Positions 54,351 to 62,585 are shown, counted from the first letter of the stretch. The stretch is DNA of 64,000 bases from Haloferax gibbonsii ATCC 33959 (GCF_000336775.1 NZ_AOLJ01000018.1:37553-101552); one strand, 5' to 3'. A program made the numbers and translations. The notes: a model not told the origin generated them from the letters alone.

Positions 54351-55190
54351 TCAGCGCAACGTCGTTCTCCACCGCAACACGTACGTCAGTGAGGCAACCC
54401 AGAACGCTGCGAGGAAGACATACATCGCGTCGCCCCCGGGGTTGATTGAGTCGGTGAACGTCCCCGAGAGAGCGTATGCGAGGACAACGACGAGAACGGG
54501 CGCTCCAATGTACGCGACGAGATGCGGCTTCCAGTTCGTACCTGCGGCGCTCGTGCGTTTCACGTGAAGATACATCGCAACGCCGGTCAGCGGAACGAGT
54601 ACCATGATAAGGCCGAACATGCCGAACACAGTTGCGAGGACGGCCGCTCCCTCGTGTGGTCCGAGAAATACAGTTCCGATGACGAGCGGCGCGATGACCA
54701 CGTAGCCGACGATAACACCTGGCCATCCGCCGGGGACTTCGACCTGTGAGCCGAACCGTTCGACGAGCGCCGGCGTCAGCGGATATCGCCACGCGTCCCC
54801 GAATACTGCCTTGCCGGTTGCGATGAATCCGAACAAGAACGTACAGGTCGTGACGATCATCCAGACGAGGAGCAACGCCGAGATGACGAGACCGACCCCA
54901 GCGGCGATGGGTGCGGAAAGCGTAACGACGTTGGTGATGCCCTGTTCGGTGAGTTCGGCGTAGACGAATACGGAACCGAACGTCAGCACTGTCAGTGCCA
55001 GCACGGTGAAATGCCAGTCGAGAGCGTTGCGGGCGTTTCGTTTCGTGAACTCGTTGGTCGCGACAAGATACACCAGTCCGGCGCCGACGACGCCGGTTGG
55101 GATCGACAGCAGGTGGACGAGAATGCCGCCGATCGATCGTTCGTTGAGCAGTTCGGGACCGGGTGCGGCGGGCGTGGATGTCGATGTCAT
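54351..55190 (-). CDS. DUF4870-like polytopic membrane protein
   Basis: The 279-residue protein begins with the DUF4870 pattern (LNERSIGGILVHLLSIP, then TKRNARNALDWHF) and has about seven to eight transmembrane helices. The C-terminal half (about 145-279) is extra membrane sequence not usual for the short family members. Function unknown. It is downstream of the membrane-anchored winged-helix gene at 55238, 47 nt away on the same strand. Confidence 0.75.
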   Translation of the reverse strand: MTSTSTPAAPGPELLNERSIGGILVHLLSIPTGVVGAGLVYLVATNEFTKRNARNALDWHFTVLALTVLTFGSVFVYAELTEQGITNVVTLSAPIAAGVGLVISALLLVWMIVTTCTFLFGFIATGKAVFGDAWRYPLTPALVERFGSQVEVPGGWPGVIVGYVVIAPLVIGTVFLGPHEGAAVLATVFGMFGLIMVLVPLTGVAMYLHVKRTSAAGTNWKPHLVAYIGAPVLVVVLAYALSGTFTDSINPGGDAMYVFLAAFWVASLTYVLRWRTTLR

Positions 55191-55237
55191 TGGGCTGTGG
55201 AGGGTTGTGGTGGGTGATGAGGTGCTGTTGGGTGGTG

Positions 55238-55828
55238 CTATGTCGATGAGAGGAGGTTCAGCGGGCCGTAGCGGTCGCGAACCCAGCGAACGAGTCGCTC
55301 GACGACGAGCAACGCCAGGCTGGTCACGAGCAGATCAACTGCGGTGTCCCACAGCACGATATCGCTCTGCGTGCTGCGTACATCAGCGCCGACAATCGTG
55401 AGAACACCGCCGAGAGCGAACAGCACTAAACTCAACTGAAGCCCGGCGAGTACGAGCGTGCGGATTCCTGCCGTGTCCGATAGCGTGAGGAATCCTCGCG
55501 TGGAGAGCCGGTCAAGCGGGGTATCTGCGTTTAGCGCGCGTTTTCCCTCGGGCGAGAGGGGCCAGTCCGACTCTGGATGGTTAATGTAGTACAGGGTGAT
55601 CGAGTCGGGATACGTCTCTGTGGCCACGACGTCGATTGCCTGTAACTCCTGTAACCGATTTCGAACTGTTGCCCTGCTCACTTCGGGTTTGATTCGCGCG
55701 TGCAGTTGCCGGAGAGAGAAGAACGGTCGATCGGACTCGATCATCGTCTCAACGACGTGCTCTTGTGTGAGCGTGTTGTCGAGGTTCCGATCGATTCGTT
55801 CATCGATCCATGACGGGAGCGTGGACAC
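55238..55828 (-). CDS. Membrane-anchored winged-helix regulator
   Basis: The 196-residue protein has an N-terminal winged helix (about 22-82; LRQLHARIKPEVSRATVRNR) and two C-terminal transmembrane helices (about 123-146 and 159-178). This suggests a DNA-binding protein tethered to the membrane. A perfect 22-bp palindrome lies about 65 nt upstream of its ATG and could be its operator. It probably forms an operon with the DUF4870-like gene. Confidence 0.75.
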   Translation of the reverse strand: MSTLPSWIDERIDRNLDNTLTQEHVVETMIESDRPFFSLRQLHARIKPEVSRATVRNRLQELQAIDVVATETYPDSITLYYINHPESDWPLSPEGKRALNADTPLDRLSTRGFLTLSDTAGIRTLVLAGLQLSLVLFALGGVLTIVGADVRSTQSDIVLWDTAVDLLVTSLALLVVERLVRWVRDRYGPLNLLSST

Positions 55829-56147
55829 GGTTCCACCGTTGTCGACGGGGATTATTAAATCGAGACGGATTTTTCGACCCCGCGAACCGCCGTTTCACGG
55901 CCGTGAAACGGCCCGAAATCGCTGTGAGAACGGTGTTCCGGGTGGACACCGATACTTCGATACTAACTGTGGCAATCGGTACCGTCGTTCACTCGACTCT
56001 GTGTCTGTCGTTGTCGAAGAACATCACGCGCTCTCTAGTGTCGATGCGGACTCCGACGTGGACGACGCGACTCCTGAGGCGTCGTAGTCCTCACGGGAAG
56101 GACCTTGGGTCGACTTTACATCGGAGCGCTACCCGGAACCACCCAGT
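55829..56147. other. Divergent intergenic region with palindrome
   Basis: About 319 nt between the minus-strand regulator gene and the plus-strand gene at 56148. The main feature is the perfect palindrome at 55890-55911; no gene is recognised. Confidence 0.5.
55890..55911. promoter_or_regulatory. Perfect 22-bp palindrome, candidate operator
   Basis: CCGTTTCACGG is followed directly by its reverse complement CCGTGAAACGG. Loop-free symmetry fits a dimeric protein site better than an RNA hairpin. It lies upstream of the membrane-anchored regulator gene. Confidence 0.55.
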
Positions 56148-56336
56148 ATGACTCGTGACCGACTCCTGAGTGCCGAGACGAAAACGACGCTCGTGTTCAT
56201 GTTCCTCGGGCTCACCGCCTGGTACCTAGCACAGCAGTATCTGGGGAACTGGCTTGTGGAACTCGTCGCGCTGTTCGGTGTGGGTATCGTCCTCCCGACG
56301 TTGATCAACGAACTCCGTCGGCAGTCCAACGAGTGA
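56148..56336 (+). CDS. Small two-helix membrane protein
   Basis: The 62-residue protein has two hydrophobic segments (about 12-30 and 34-52) and a charged tail. It has no recognisable motif. It converges on the DUF7344-like gene. Confidence 0.65.
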   Translation: MTRDRLLSAETKTTLVFMFLGLTAWYLAQQYLGNWLVELVALFGVGIVLPTLINELRRQSNE

Positions 56337-56369
56337 GGTGGCGGCGTTCTCGGGTGTGTTGGAGTGCCA

Positions 56370-56729
56370 CTAGCTGCGTTCTTCGAGTTCCGAAACCTGC
56401 TCCAGTAGTTGTTCGAGCTGTGGGGATGGCCGATACCGGACACAGCCACTCCGTCGGTCGTGTTCGATAACGCCCGCGTTGACGAGTTTCGGCAGCGAAA
56501 CGTGGTACAGACGCTGTTCGACTCGTGCGTTATCGTCGTCGTCCGCTCGCTCTCGCTCTCGTTCTCGCCCGACGAGATGCTGGACGAGTCGTTCCACACT
56601 CACAGTCGCTTCGTCCGCGTCACGGAGAAAGTACAGGACGTGACGACGACGCTGTTTTGCGATGACGTCGCAAAGTTCTCCGATTCGATCAGGTTCCTGC
56701 TGCGACGACGGCACGTCGAAAGTGGACAT
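56370..56729 (-). CDS. DUF7344-like winged-helix regulator
   Basis: The 119-residue protein has the haloarchaeal pattern of a short winged-helix domain: KQRRRHVLYFLRDADEATVS near residues 25-45, LYHVSLPKLVNAGVIEHD near 74-91 and VRYRPSPQLEQLLE near the end. The wing region carries an Arg/Glu-rich insert. Such proteins are presumed DNA-binding regulators; target unknown. Confidence 0.8.
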   Translation of the reverse strand: MSTFDVPSSQQEPDRIGELCDVIAKQRRRHVLYFLRDADEATVSVERLVQHLVGRERERERADDDDNARVEQRLYHVSLPKLVNAGVIEHDRRSGCVRYRPSPQLEQLLEQVSELEERS

Positions 56730-56822
56730 CTACCGGCAGTTCTCGCGACCGGACAATCAGTCTCCTACCTGAACCTCCCGGGTGTTTATAGGCGCTGGTC
56801 TCGTTCATCTATCTAGTGAGGG

Positions 56823-57491
56823 ATGCTACCAATGCTCATAGCAGAATTCACGATCGACCATCCGATTTTGCTCACGCCGTTACGGGAGATTCCCGACATC
56901 GAAGTCGAGTGGGAAGAGACGTATCGGGGGCCAGACGATCGGACGCAGATGCTTTTTTCGGTGCGGAGCGACGACTTCGCGGCGGTCGAGGCGGCGCTGG
57001 CTGACGACCGCTCAGTTACGAATCCAACCGTCTTGGACGACACGGGCGACCGTCGGTTCTACCGGGTGGACTTCACCTCGGCCGGAGACGAGACGAATCT
57101 CATGCCCGAGTTCATCTCGGTCGGGGGCGTCCTCCAGCGAGCGGTCGGGACGAACAGCGGGTGGCGGTGTCACGCCCGCTTTCCGAGTCGAGACGCGTTC
57201 AGACACATCATGCAGTTCTGTGCTGATCACGATATCACCGTCTCCGTCAAGCGACTCTACGAGGAGACCGACCAGGACGGACTCAGCGTGTCGCTGACGG
57301 ACGCCCAACGAGAGCTGTTGGTTGTCGCATCCGAGTGTGGGTATCTGGAGATTCCTCGGACGTGCTCGCTGGCCGACCTGGGAGACCAGCTTGATATCTC
57401 AGACAGTTCCGCCTCCGAACGGTTTCGAAGAGGCGTAAAGCAACTCGTCCAGCAGACGGTGGTCAACGAGTCGGCGGCTGCACAGGGATGA
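56823..57491 (+). CDS. Bat-type HTH regulator (HTH-10 domain)
   Basis: The 222-residue protein has an N-terminal sensor-like domain (about 1-150) and the bacterio-opsin-activator HTH at the C-terminus (LTDAQRELLVVASECGYLEIPR, then SLADLGDQLDISDSSASERF). This arrangement is very common among haloarchaeal transcription factors. Either ATG at 56823 or 56832 may be used. Upstream CTAGTGAGGG also precedes the SnoaL-like gene at 58237. Confidence 0.85.
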   Translation: MLPMLIAEFTIDHPILLTPLREIPDIEVEWEETYRGPDDRTQMLFSVRSDDFAAVEAALADDRSVTNPTVLDDTGDRRFYRVDFTSAGDETNLMPEFISVGGVLQRAVGTNSGWRCHARFPSRDAFRHIMQFCADHDITVSVKRLYEETDQDGLSVSLTDAQRELLVVASECGYLEIPRTCSLADLGDQLDISDSSASERFRRGVKQLVQQTVVNESAAAQG

Positions 57492-57799
57492 CATCCTCCC
57501 CGCCGTTCACGGCGGAGTTTCCTCGCGTTGGTGGTATCGCTCACCGACCCACAGAGGCAACTTGCGGGTTCGTATGCTCCTCGTTGGGACGATGAGAGTG
57601 TGATGGCTCCAACCATTCGTGGTTGTCCCACTTGAGGGGTAGACCGGTCCCAGATACAGAATCGCCTTGACCTCCTCCCGCGCCTAAAGTCGCTGTGTCA
57701 GCGTGTCGATGGTGTTTTCGACGACACACAGTTGCTGAGTGTTGTGCGCCGTTTCCGTGGCGTCTCGCGTCTTCGCCGCCGTTGTGCGTTGTCTGTCGA
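57492..57799. other. Decayed stretch with element footprints and a duplicated fragment
   Basis: About 308 nt. It contains a hairpin-bearing segment near 57495-57520 (CCGCCGTTCACGGCGG), a 27-nt copy of neighbouring gene sequence near 57640-57666, and a TTGACCTCCTCCCGCGCCTA segment at 57666-57690 resembling IS200/IS605-type ends. No intact gene. Confidence 0.5.
57638..57666 (-). pseudogene. Short duplicated fragment of the 57800-57997 gene
   Basis: The segment GACCGGTCCCAGATACAGAA and onward (to TCGCC) repeats, with one mismatch upstream, a segment at about 57845-57871 inside the small membrane-protein gene. It abuts an element-end-like sequence, suggesting a duplication linked to element movement. 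Confidence 0.5.
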
Positions 57800-57997
57800 T
57801 CAGCTGTCGACGACGTTCTCGATGAGAACTGCCCCAACGAGGTACACCGGTCCCAGATACAGAATCGCCATCACGGGGAGCACAATGAATATCGGTGTGT
57901 GACCATCTCCGGTCTCGTATACCTGTGCGGCCAACAGCACGACGATCAAGCCGAGGAAGAAGTCCGTCCGGTCCATGTGATTCGTTTTGGGACCCAT
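57800..57997 (-). CDS. Small two-helix membrane protein
   Basis: The 65-residue protein has two hydrophobic segments (about 12-26 and 34-58). An internal ATG at 57976 (MDRTDFF) is an alternative start. A fragment of this gene is repeated 200 nt downstream, so the locus has been rearranged. Function unknown. Confidence 0.6.
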   Translation of the reverse strand: MGPKTNHMDRTDFFLGLIVVLLAAQVYETGDGHTPIFIVLPVMAILYLGPVYLVGAVLIENVVDS

Positions 57998-58236
57998 TCC
58001 CTGTTAGGTGTGGAGTCCAAGTCGTCACGTCGTGGAACGGGCGACTCAACGAGCGTGTATGAGACGGGTGAGTCGCTCTCATGTGAATCATACATTCTGA
58101 CATATCGTCAGATTGTGTCGAACGAACGTCGCGAGTTGACGACGACATCCAGGGAATGCCTGGTTCTCGTCTCATGAGAGTTATTGACATGTATATGCTG
58201 GTTTGGCACCTCTCTCTAGTGAGGGTGTTTTGACCG

Positions 58237-58659
58237 ATGACCCAAACCGTCTCGACCAGACACGAACAGCCCATGAGTGCCTACCTCGCGCTCTGGAACG
58301 GTGAGACTTCGAACACAGACGCCGTCTCCGAGTCGTTCGTCGCCTACGAGCCAAGCGCTCCCGGCGGTGAAGTACACGGGCCGGACGCCCTCGAGGCATA
58401 CGTCCGCGAACTTCGGACCGCGTTCCCCGACTTCACAATCACTCCCACGGCGCTCCTCGAAGACGCCGAGATCGTCATGACCGAGTGGACCGCAACCGGG
58501 ACGCACGACGGCGTGTTCAATGGCATGCCCCCGACCGGACGCACGTTCGAGCACACGGGCATGTCGGCGTTCGTCCTCACGGACGGAAAGATACAGGAAG
58601 AACGGATGTACTACGACCCTCGAGAGATTGCCGAGCAACTCGGCTTCCTCGAGGAGTAA
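58237..58659 (+). CDS. SnoaL-like ester cyclase family protein
   Basis: The 140-residue protein has the SnoaL/NTF2-like pattern: VHGPDALEAYVRELRTAFPD, EIVMTEWTATGTHDG, FNGMPPTGRTFEHTGMSAF and DGKIQEERMYYDP. Such small alpha+beta-barrel proteins are annotated as polyketide or ester cyclases, but many have other roles. The substrate cannot be read. A CTAGTGAGGG element precedes it. Confidence 0.88.
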   Translation: MTQTVSTRHEQPMSAYLALWNGETSNTDAVSESFVAYEPSAPGGEVHGPDALEAYVRELRTAFPDFTITPTALLEDAEIVMTEWTATGTHDGVFNGMPPTGRTFEHTGMSAFVLTDGKIQEERMYYDPREIAEQLGFLEE

Positions 58660-58698
58660 ACGTCATTTTTACAATATTTCTGGCGGGAGATTGTCTCG

Positions 58699-58872
58699 AT
58701 GGATTCGGCCCTCCGCAAACACCTCCTGTTGATCGAGTTTTTCCTGCTCGTCCTGATCGTCATCGGCGTGTTCGCCTACGGGCAGTTGGTGCCACAATCT
58801 GGATACCTCGGACTCGGACTCATCGCCCTCGTTGTGATACTATATCTGTCTGTGTACGATTCGACCGGTTGA
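58699..58872 (+). CDS. Small two-helix membrane protein
   Basis: The 57-residue protein (MDSALRKHLLLIEFFLLVLI...) has two hydrophobic helices (about 8-27 and 34-51). It lies 39 nt after the SnoaL-like gene and converges on the next gene. No motif recognised. Confidence 0.6.
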   Translation: MDSALRKHLLLIEFFLLVLIVIGVFAYGQLVPQSGYLGLGLIALVVILYLSVYDSTG

Positions 58873-58880
58873 GGTTCCGC

Positions 58881-59096
58881 TCAGCGATTCGTGCGGCGGA
58901 GATACACACCACCAAATAGGCAGACAGTTGCCACCAGCAACAGCCCTCCGCTCAGGACGTCTCGAAGGCCTCCAGAAACGCCCGGGTTCGCCACCAGTCC
59001 GAAGGTGCCTTCGAACACGACCGATTGAATGACCAACGCCAGCCCCCCAATCGAGATCAGTAGTTCTGGAACGCGTGTGCTCGTGTCGCTAGGCAT
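58881..59096 (-). CDS. Small two-helix membrane protein
   Basis: The 71-residue protein has two hydrophobic segments (about 11-28 and 46-65) and a basic RRTNR end. It converges with the 57-residue gene. Function unknown. Confidence 0.6.
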   Translation of the reverse strand: MPSDTSTRVPELLISIGGLALVIQSVVFEGTFGLVANPGVSGGLRDVLSGGLLLVATVCLFGGVYLRRTNR

Positions 59097-59224
59097 GTCG
59101 GCATTTTTATAGGAGATGTTGATGTACGCTGTGGTTTCCTGAACCGCGCGTATTCGCCTCCCGTCCTTGGCGAGGAGACAGCGAGTCTCTGCTGACTGCC
59201 ACGCCTTTCGGGGGCGTGGTCGAT

Positions 59225-59388
59225 CACTCGTCGAGATATGGTTTCTCGATCTGTTGGTCGCCTCCGATGAGTGTCGTCAGCCATCGCGTGATGATATCGA
59301 ACACCGCAACGAGCGGCCCCAGTGCACAGACGAGGATGAGAACACTCACCGAGAGTGTCGCAATCACGACGGTGGAACCGGGGGGATG
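59225..59388 (-). pseudogene. Truncated duplicate of the DUF21 gene with internal deletion
   Basis: The sequence from 59225 matches 62000-62101 almost exactly, then jumps past about 88 nt and matches 62190 to about 62253. It is a partial copy of the C-terminal half of the DUF21 gene with an internal deletion, and has no start. A hairpin CCACGCC-TTTCG-GGGGCGTGG at 59199-59219 borders it. Confidence 0.85.
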
Positions 59389-59539
59389 TCAAGAGAGAAT
59401 GGCAACTCAACGTATCATACTCAGAAGCGCGATTATCGGTCTACAGCTGATCTGGATGACTGCGCCCTTGCCGTGCCATTGATTCGATATAAATTGAATG
59501 GCCTCAACCTATATTAATACATGGCTCGTAGAACAACGT

Positions 59540-60082
59540 ATGTCCGAAGATGAAGAGAACTCTGAGAGGGGGATAATGGAACGCCACACTACAGGGGAAG
59601 ACCGTGTTCGGATGGTCGCTCGCCAACTGTCCAAGCCACAGACAGCCAACTGGATTGCCTCCGAAGCCGAATGGTCACACGGCCCCACAAAGCGCGTCCT
59701 CGAACGACTCGTCGAGGACGGCGTACTCCGTCGTGATGAAAGTGGCACCCACACCACATATCACCCAGACTATCGCAGGCAAGCGATGCAGGAAGCAATG
59801 CGGCTTCGTGATAGCAGCCACTCCGTCAAAGAACTGACCGACCGCCTCGCCGAGTTCAAAGCACAGATCCGAGATTGGAAAGACGAGTTTGCTATCGAAT
59901 CACCAAACCATCTCCGTGCAACGCTCGCGGAAGATGACCTCAGCCCAGAAGAGGAATCCCGGCGACGAGAGATTGCACGTGAATGGGAACACCTCCAACG
60001 GCGCATCCAAGTCCTCGGCTTCGCGATTCGTGAGTGGGACTTCTTAGCCCCCGAGACACAGCACGCAGAGGTCGGAAACTAA
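59540..60082 (+). CDS. DUF7342-like winged-helix protein
   Basis: The 180-residue protein has an N-terminal winged helix (about 12-75; TANWIASEAEWSHGPTKRVL) and a helical C-terminal half (about 90-170) that may dimerise. It matches the haloarchaeal DUF7342 pattern. It lies 3 nt upstream of the small gene split by the TnpB element, with which it evidently forms a two-gene unit, perhaps toxin-antitoxin-like. Start at MSEDEENSERG was chosen over an ATG 14 codons upstream. Confidence 0.82.
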   Translation: MSEDEENSERGIMERHTTGEDRVRMVARQLSKPQTANWIASEAEWSHGPTKRVLERLVEDGVLRRDESGTHTTYHPDYRRQAMQEAMRLRDSSHSVKELTDRLAEFKAQIRDWKDEFAIESPNHLRATLAEDDLSPEEESRRREIAREWEHLQRRIQVLGFAIREWDFLAPETQHAEVGN

Positions 60083-60085
60083 TCG

Positions 60086-60319
60086 ATGTCTGTCCCACAT
60101 CCGGGTGGTGATCCGAACGCAAATTTGTATGCACAACTCAAGCGAGATGTTCTTGACCGAGTCCCCCACATTACTGCGGTCGAGTACGTCCCGGACGATA
60201 TCGAAGCAAAGAAGCTCCGAGCGACGTTCGACCACACCCGAATCCGCCCTCCCACTGGACCTGAATCACCGGAACTAATTGTCACTTGGTACCGCCAGAC
60301 CCCACACGATTGGTTTCGC
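60086..60319 (+). pseudogene. 5' half of a small gene interrupted by a TnpB element
   Basis: This half gives 78 residues from MSVPHPGGDPNAN to QTPHDWFR and then runs into the element. Joining 60319 to 61711 restores an uninterrupted 147-residue frame across HDWFR-VNYSDSN. Its partner is the DUF7342-like gene 3 nt upstream. The intact protein is a small haloarchaeal type of unknown function. Confidence 0.9.
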
Positions 60320-60450
60320 GTAAATTGCCTCGGGGTCAAGCCCCGAGGCTTTCGCGTGGACTCCCGTTCTAACTGCTGAGAGCAGTAGGCGAATATTCGC
60401 CGTTCACGTTCAGCATCCCGCGATTCAAGCGCACATCTACGGGTGCGCCT
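60320..60450 (-). ncRNA. Predicted omega-RNA (right-end RNA) of TnpB
   Basis: In this family a guide RNA runs from the 3' end of tnpB through the right end into flanking DNA. Here the right end carries a strong hairpin and terminates at 60320. The adjacent guide on the minus strand would begin GCGAAACCAATCGTGTGGGG. The 5' limit is a guess. Confidence 0.5.
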
Positions 60451-61580
60451 CCGTCGTTTGCGTTTTGCCGACGACGGAGATACTGCAACCCGATGTTCTT
60501 TGAAGCGTTGTAGTCTGCGTGGTTCTCGTATCCACACTTCTGACAACAGAACGATTCACCAGACCGATTGTCGCCGTGGGTAAACCCACACGTCGAACAC
60601 CGCTTAGACGTGTTCCGAGGGTCAACCTGTACGACTTCCACGTCGTACTCCTCTACTTTGTATTCGACGTACTCGTAGAGGCGTCGGAACGCCCAGACGT
60701 GTTGCCACGTCGCCTTCGGGATGTTCTCCCGAATGTGCGTCAAGTCCTCGAACACGATGTGTGAGCAGTCGTGTTCGACGGCCTCCGTGATGAGTTCGTT
60801 CGCCACCGTGTGCAAGTATATCTCGAAACGTCCAGTCTCTTTACGACCCACTGATTCGATGTTCTCGTGAGCGTAACGCGAGTCACACTGTTGGAGCGAC
60901 CCACGGCGTTTCTCGTACTCGTTTCGCCAGTGGTTGAACTCGTCAGCCGACCAGAACCGTCCTGTCGAAGCGACGACGATGTTGTTGACGCCCAAATCCA
61001 CACCAAGGACTGTTCTGTGCTTGGAATCGGATTCAGGTTCGTCGTCTGCTTCGACATTCCGCATGGAAGCGTGCAAGTACCAGTCGCCGTCTCGGTACTG
61101 CAAGTGTGCCATCCGAAACTCGAAGTCCTCGTCGGAGATGTACTTTGTCGGCGGTTTCTCCGAGTCGTCGGGGAGGATGTAGTCGCACTCGATTCTGCCG
61201 TCTACGGTGGAGAGGGATACGTGGTCGCGGTGGAACGTCGCACTGCGTTTGTCGTACACCGCGCTGTTCGCTGAGAAGTAGGGTTGTGACGTATTCTCTC
61301 CACGTTTGAGGCGTTCGACTCCGCTTTTGACGGATTCGACCGCTCGTCGAATCCCTTTCTGGACGAGGTTGGCGGTGAGGTTGGTTTCGTCGCGGAGTTG
61401 GTCGTAGAGGGCTTGTTCGGCTTTGGCTTTGGATGTGACGTGGTATCCGTCGTCGCCGTGCCAGCACCATTCGCTTGCGGTGTTGGCGCAGTGTTTGAAC
61501 TGCTCGACTGTCTCGCGGAGGAGTGGGTCGGCCCCTTCGGGAGTGTCGAGTTTGATGACGGCGGTTCGACGGTATTCCAC
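60369..61580 (-). CDS. tnpB: TnpB RNA-guided endonuclease
   Basis: The 403-residue protein has the RuvC residues Asp195 (VLGVDLGVNNIV), Glu278 (HIVFEDLTHI) and Asp356 (ENHADYNASKNIG), and a zinc motif with Cys328, Cys331, Cys346 and Cys349. All catalytic positions are intact. TnpB cleaves DNA next to a 5' motif specified by the element, here predicted TTCAC, using an RNA from the right end. It sits inside a host gene, and no tnpA is nearby. Confidence 0.93.
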   Translation of the reverse strand: MEYRRTAVIKLDTPEGADPLLRETVEQFKHCANTASEWCWHGDDGYHVTSKAKAEQALYDQLRDETNLTANLVQKGIRRAVESVKSGVERLKRGENTSQPYFSANSAVYDKRSATFHRDHVSLSTVDGRIECDYILPDDSEKPPTKYISDEDFEFRMAHLQYRDGDWYLHASMRNVEADDEPESDSKHRTVLGVDLGVNNIVVASTGRFWSADEFNHWRNEYEKRRGSLQQCDSRYAHENIESVGRKETGRFEIYLHTVANELITEAVEHDCSHIVFEDLTHIRENIPKATWQHVWAFRRLYEYVEYKVEEYDVEVVQVDPRNTSKRCSTCGFTHGDNRSGESFCCQKCGYENHADYNASKNIGLQYLRRRQNANDGGAPVDVRLNRGMLNVNGEYSPTALSS

Positions 61581-61710
61581 TGTGTTTCACATATTTCCCA
61601 GTGGTTATTTAATAGCTGGGAGTCAGCCTGCCTTCGTAGCGTGGTTTGTGTACCGAGTTGTCGGCTTCCTCCCCGAGGTCAAGCCTCGGGGCATCCGCCT
61701 TGACTTTTCT

Positions 61711-61920
61711 GTGAACTACAGTGATTCCAATACGGGCTTTCACGCAGGGTGGCATCAAGACGAAGACCACCCAGACCTCGGCTTGGCACACTTTCAGTAC
61801 ACGACGACTGACAGCGAAGATCGGTGGGGAGTCTCATTCGAGCACGAGACTCCATCATTGATCCTCTGGGAAATCATCGAAGAGTTGCTTGAGACCGTGC
61901 TCCCAACATACCAACAGTGA
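61711..61920 (+). pseudogene. 3' half of the small gene interrupted by the TnpB element
   Basis: This half encodes VNYSDSNTGFHAGWHQDEDH and onward to a TGA at 61918-61920, 69 residues. It is in frame with 60086-60319 once the element is removed. The HxDxxHPDLG region resembles small haloarchaeal proteins that follow DUF7342-type genes. Confidence 0.9.
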
Positions 61921-61944
61921 TACAGAATCAAGCGCATACCCGCG

Positions 61945-61975
61945 TCTTTAGGCGTGGGAGGGGGTCAAAGAACGC
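61945..61975 (+). repeat. IS200/IS605-type end-like footprint
   Basis: CTTTAGGCGTGGGAGGGGGT followed by CAA. The inverse complement at 57666-57690 differs by two or three bases. It lies directly beside the DUF21 gene stop. Confidence 0.45.
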
Positions 61976-61998
61976 GTGTGCCCATGTCGGCACGCATG

Positions 61999-62517
61999 TC
62001 ACTCATCGAGATATGGTTTCTCGATCTGTTGGTCGCCCCCGATGAGTGTCGTCAGCCATCGCGTGATGATATCGAACACCGCAACGAGCGGCCCCAGTGC
62101 ACGTTCGACGTACGAGATTGGGCGAGCGACACGGAGACTCCACGACTCGGCGTGGCCGAGGCCATAGGATTTCGGCACGATTTCCCCGAAAACGAGGATG
62201 AGCACACTCACCGAGAGTGTTGCGATTACGACGGTGAAACCCGGAGGAATGAACCGTGCAACCAGCAGCGTGACGATGCTGGTGATGGCGATGTTGACGA
62301 GGTTGTTGCCAACCAGCAGCGTGACGAGCAGTCGATGTGGGTTCTCACGGAGCTGTTGGAGTGTGCGGCTGTCTTTTGTGCTGTCTTCGGGAGCGGTCTG
62401 CAGCCAGTCATCCGGGAGCGAAAAGATCGCTGACTCGCTGCTGGAAAAGAACGCACTCAGCAACAACAAAATCACGACTGCGACGAGCGACGGTCCCAAA
62501 ATCGAGTATGTATTCAT
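61999..62517 (-). CDS. DUF21 membrane protein (CorB/CNNM-type transmembrane domain)
   Basis: The 172-residue protein is a stand-alone DUF21 domain with three to four helices. Motifs are SAFFSSSESAIFSLP, NPHRLLVTLLVGNNLVNIAI and LVFGEIVPKSYGL, as in the transmembrane half of CorB/CNNM Mg2+-linked transporters. CBS and CorC domains are absent. It is 68 nt downstream of the truncated CorC-family gene on the same strand, and a decayed partial copy lies at 59225. Confidence 0.88.
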   Translation of the reverse strand: MNTYSILGPSLVAVVILLLLSAFFSSSESAIFSLPDDWLQTAPEDSTKDSRTLQQLRENPHRLLVTLLVGNNLVNIAITSIVTLLVARFIPPGFTVVIATLSVSVLILVFGEIVPKSYGLGHAESWSLRVARPISYVERALGPLVAVFDIITRWLTTLIGGDQQIEKPYLDE

Positions 62518-62585
62518 ACAACACTCGTACGGTGGTGGGCGTATGAATATCGGTGGTTGGTCGTTCCTTGGGAGGGGACTCCACG

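Larger units (their letters stand above)
60320..61710 (-). mobile_element. IS200/IS605-type (IS1341-like) TnpB-only element
   Basis: The element is 1391 bp, lacks a tnpA and reads on the minus strand. Its left end follows TTCAC (complement of 61711-61715) and starts AGAAAAGTCAAGGCGGATG with a hairpin near 61665. Its right end is the hairpin GCCTCGGGG-CTTGA-CCCCGAGGC, 2 nt and TTTAC, finishing at 60320. Removing exactly this interval restores the interrupted gene, with no target duplication, as expected for this family. TnpA must act in trans. Confidence 0.9.

Noticed and set aside
60369..61580. TnpB as a domesticated nuclease or Cas12-like effector
   Set aside because: It lies within intact element ends in a freshly split gene, so it is an ordinary mobile TnpB.
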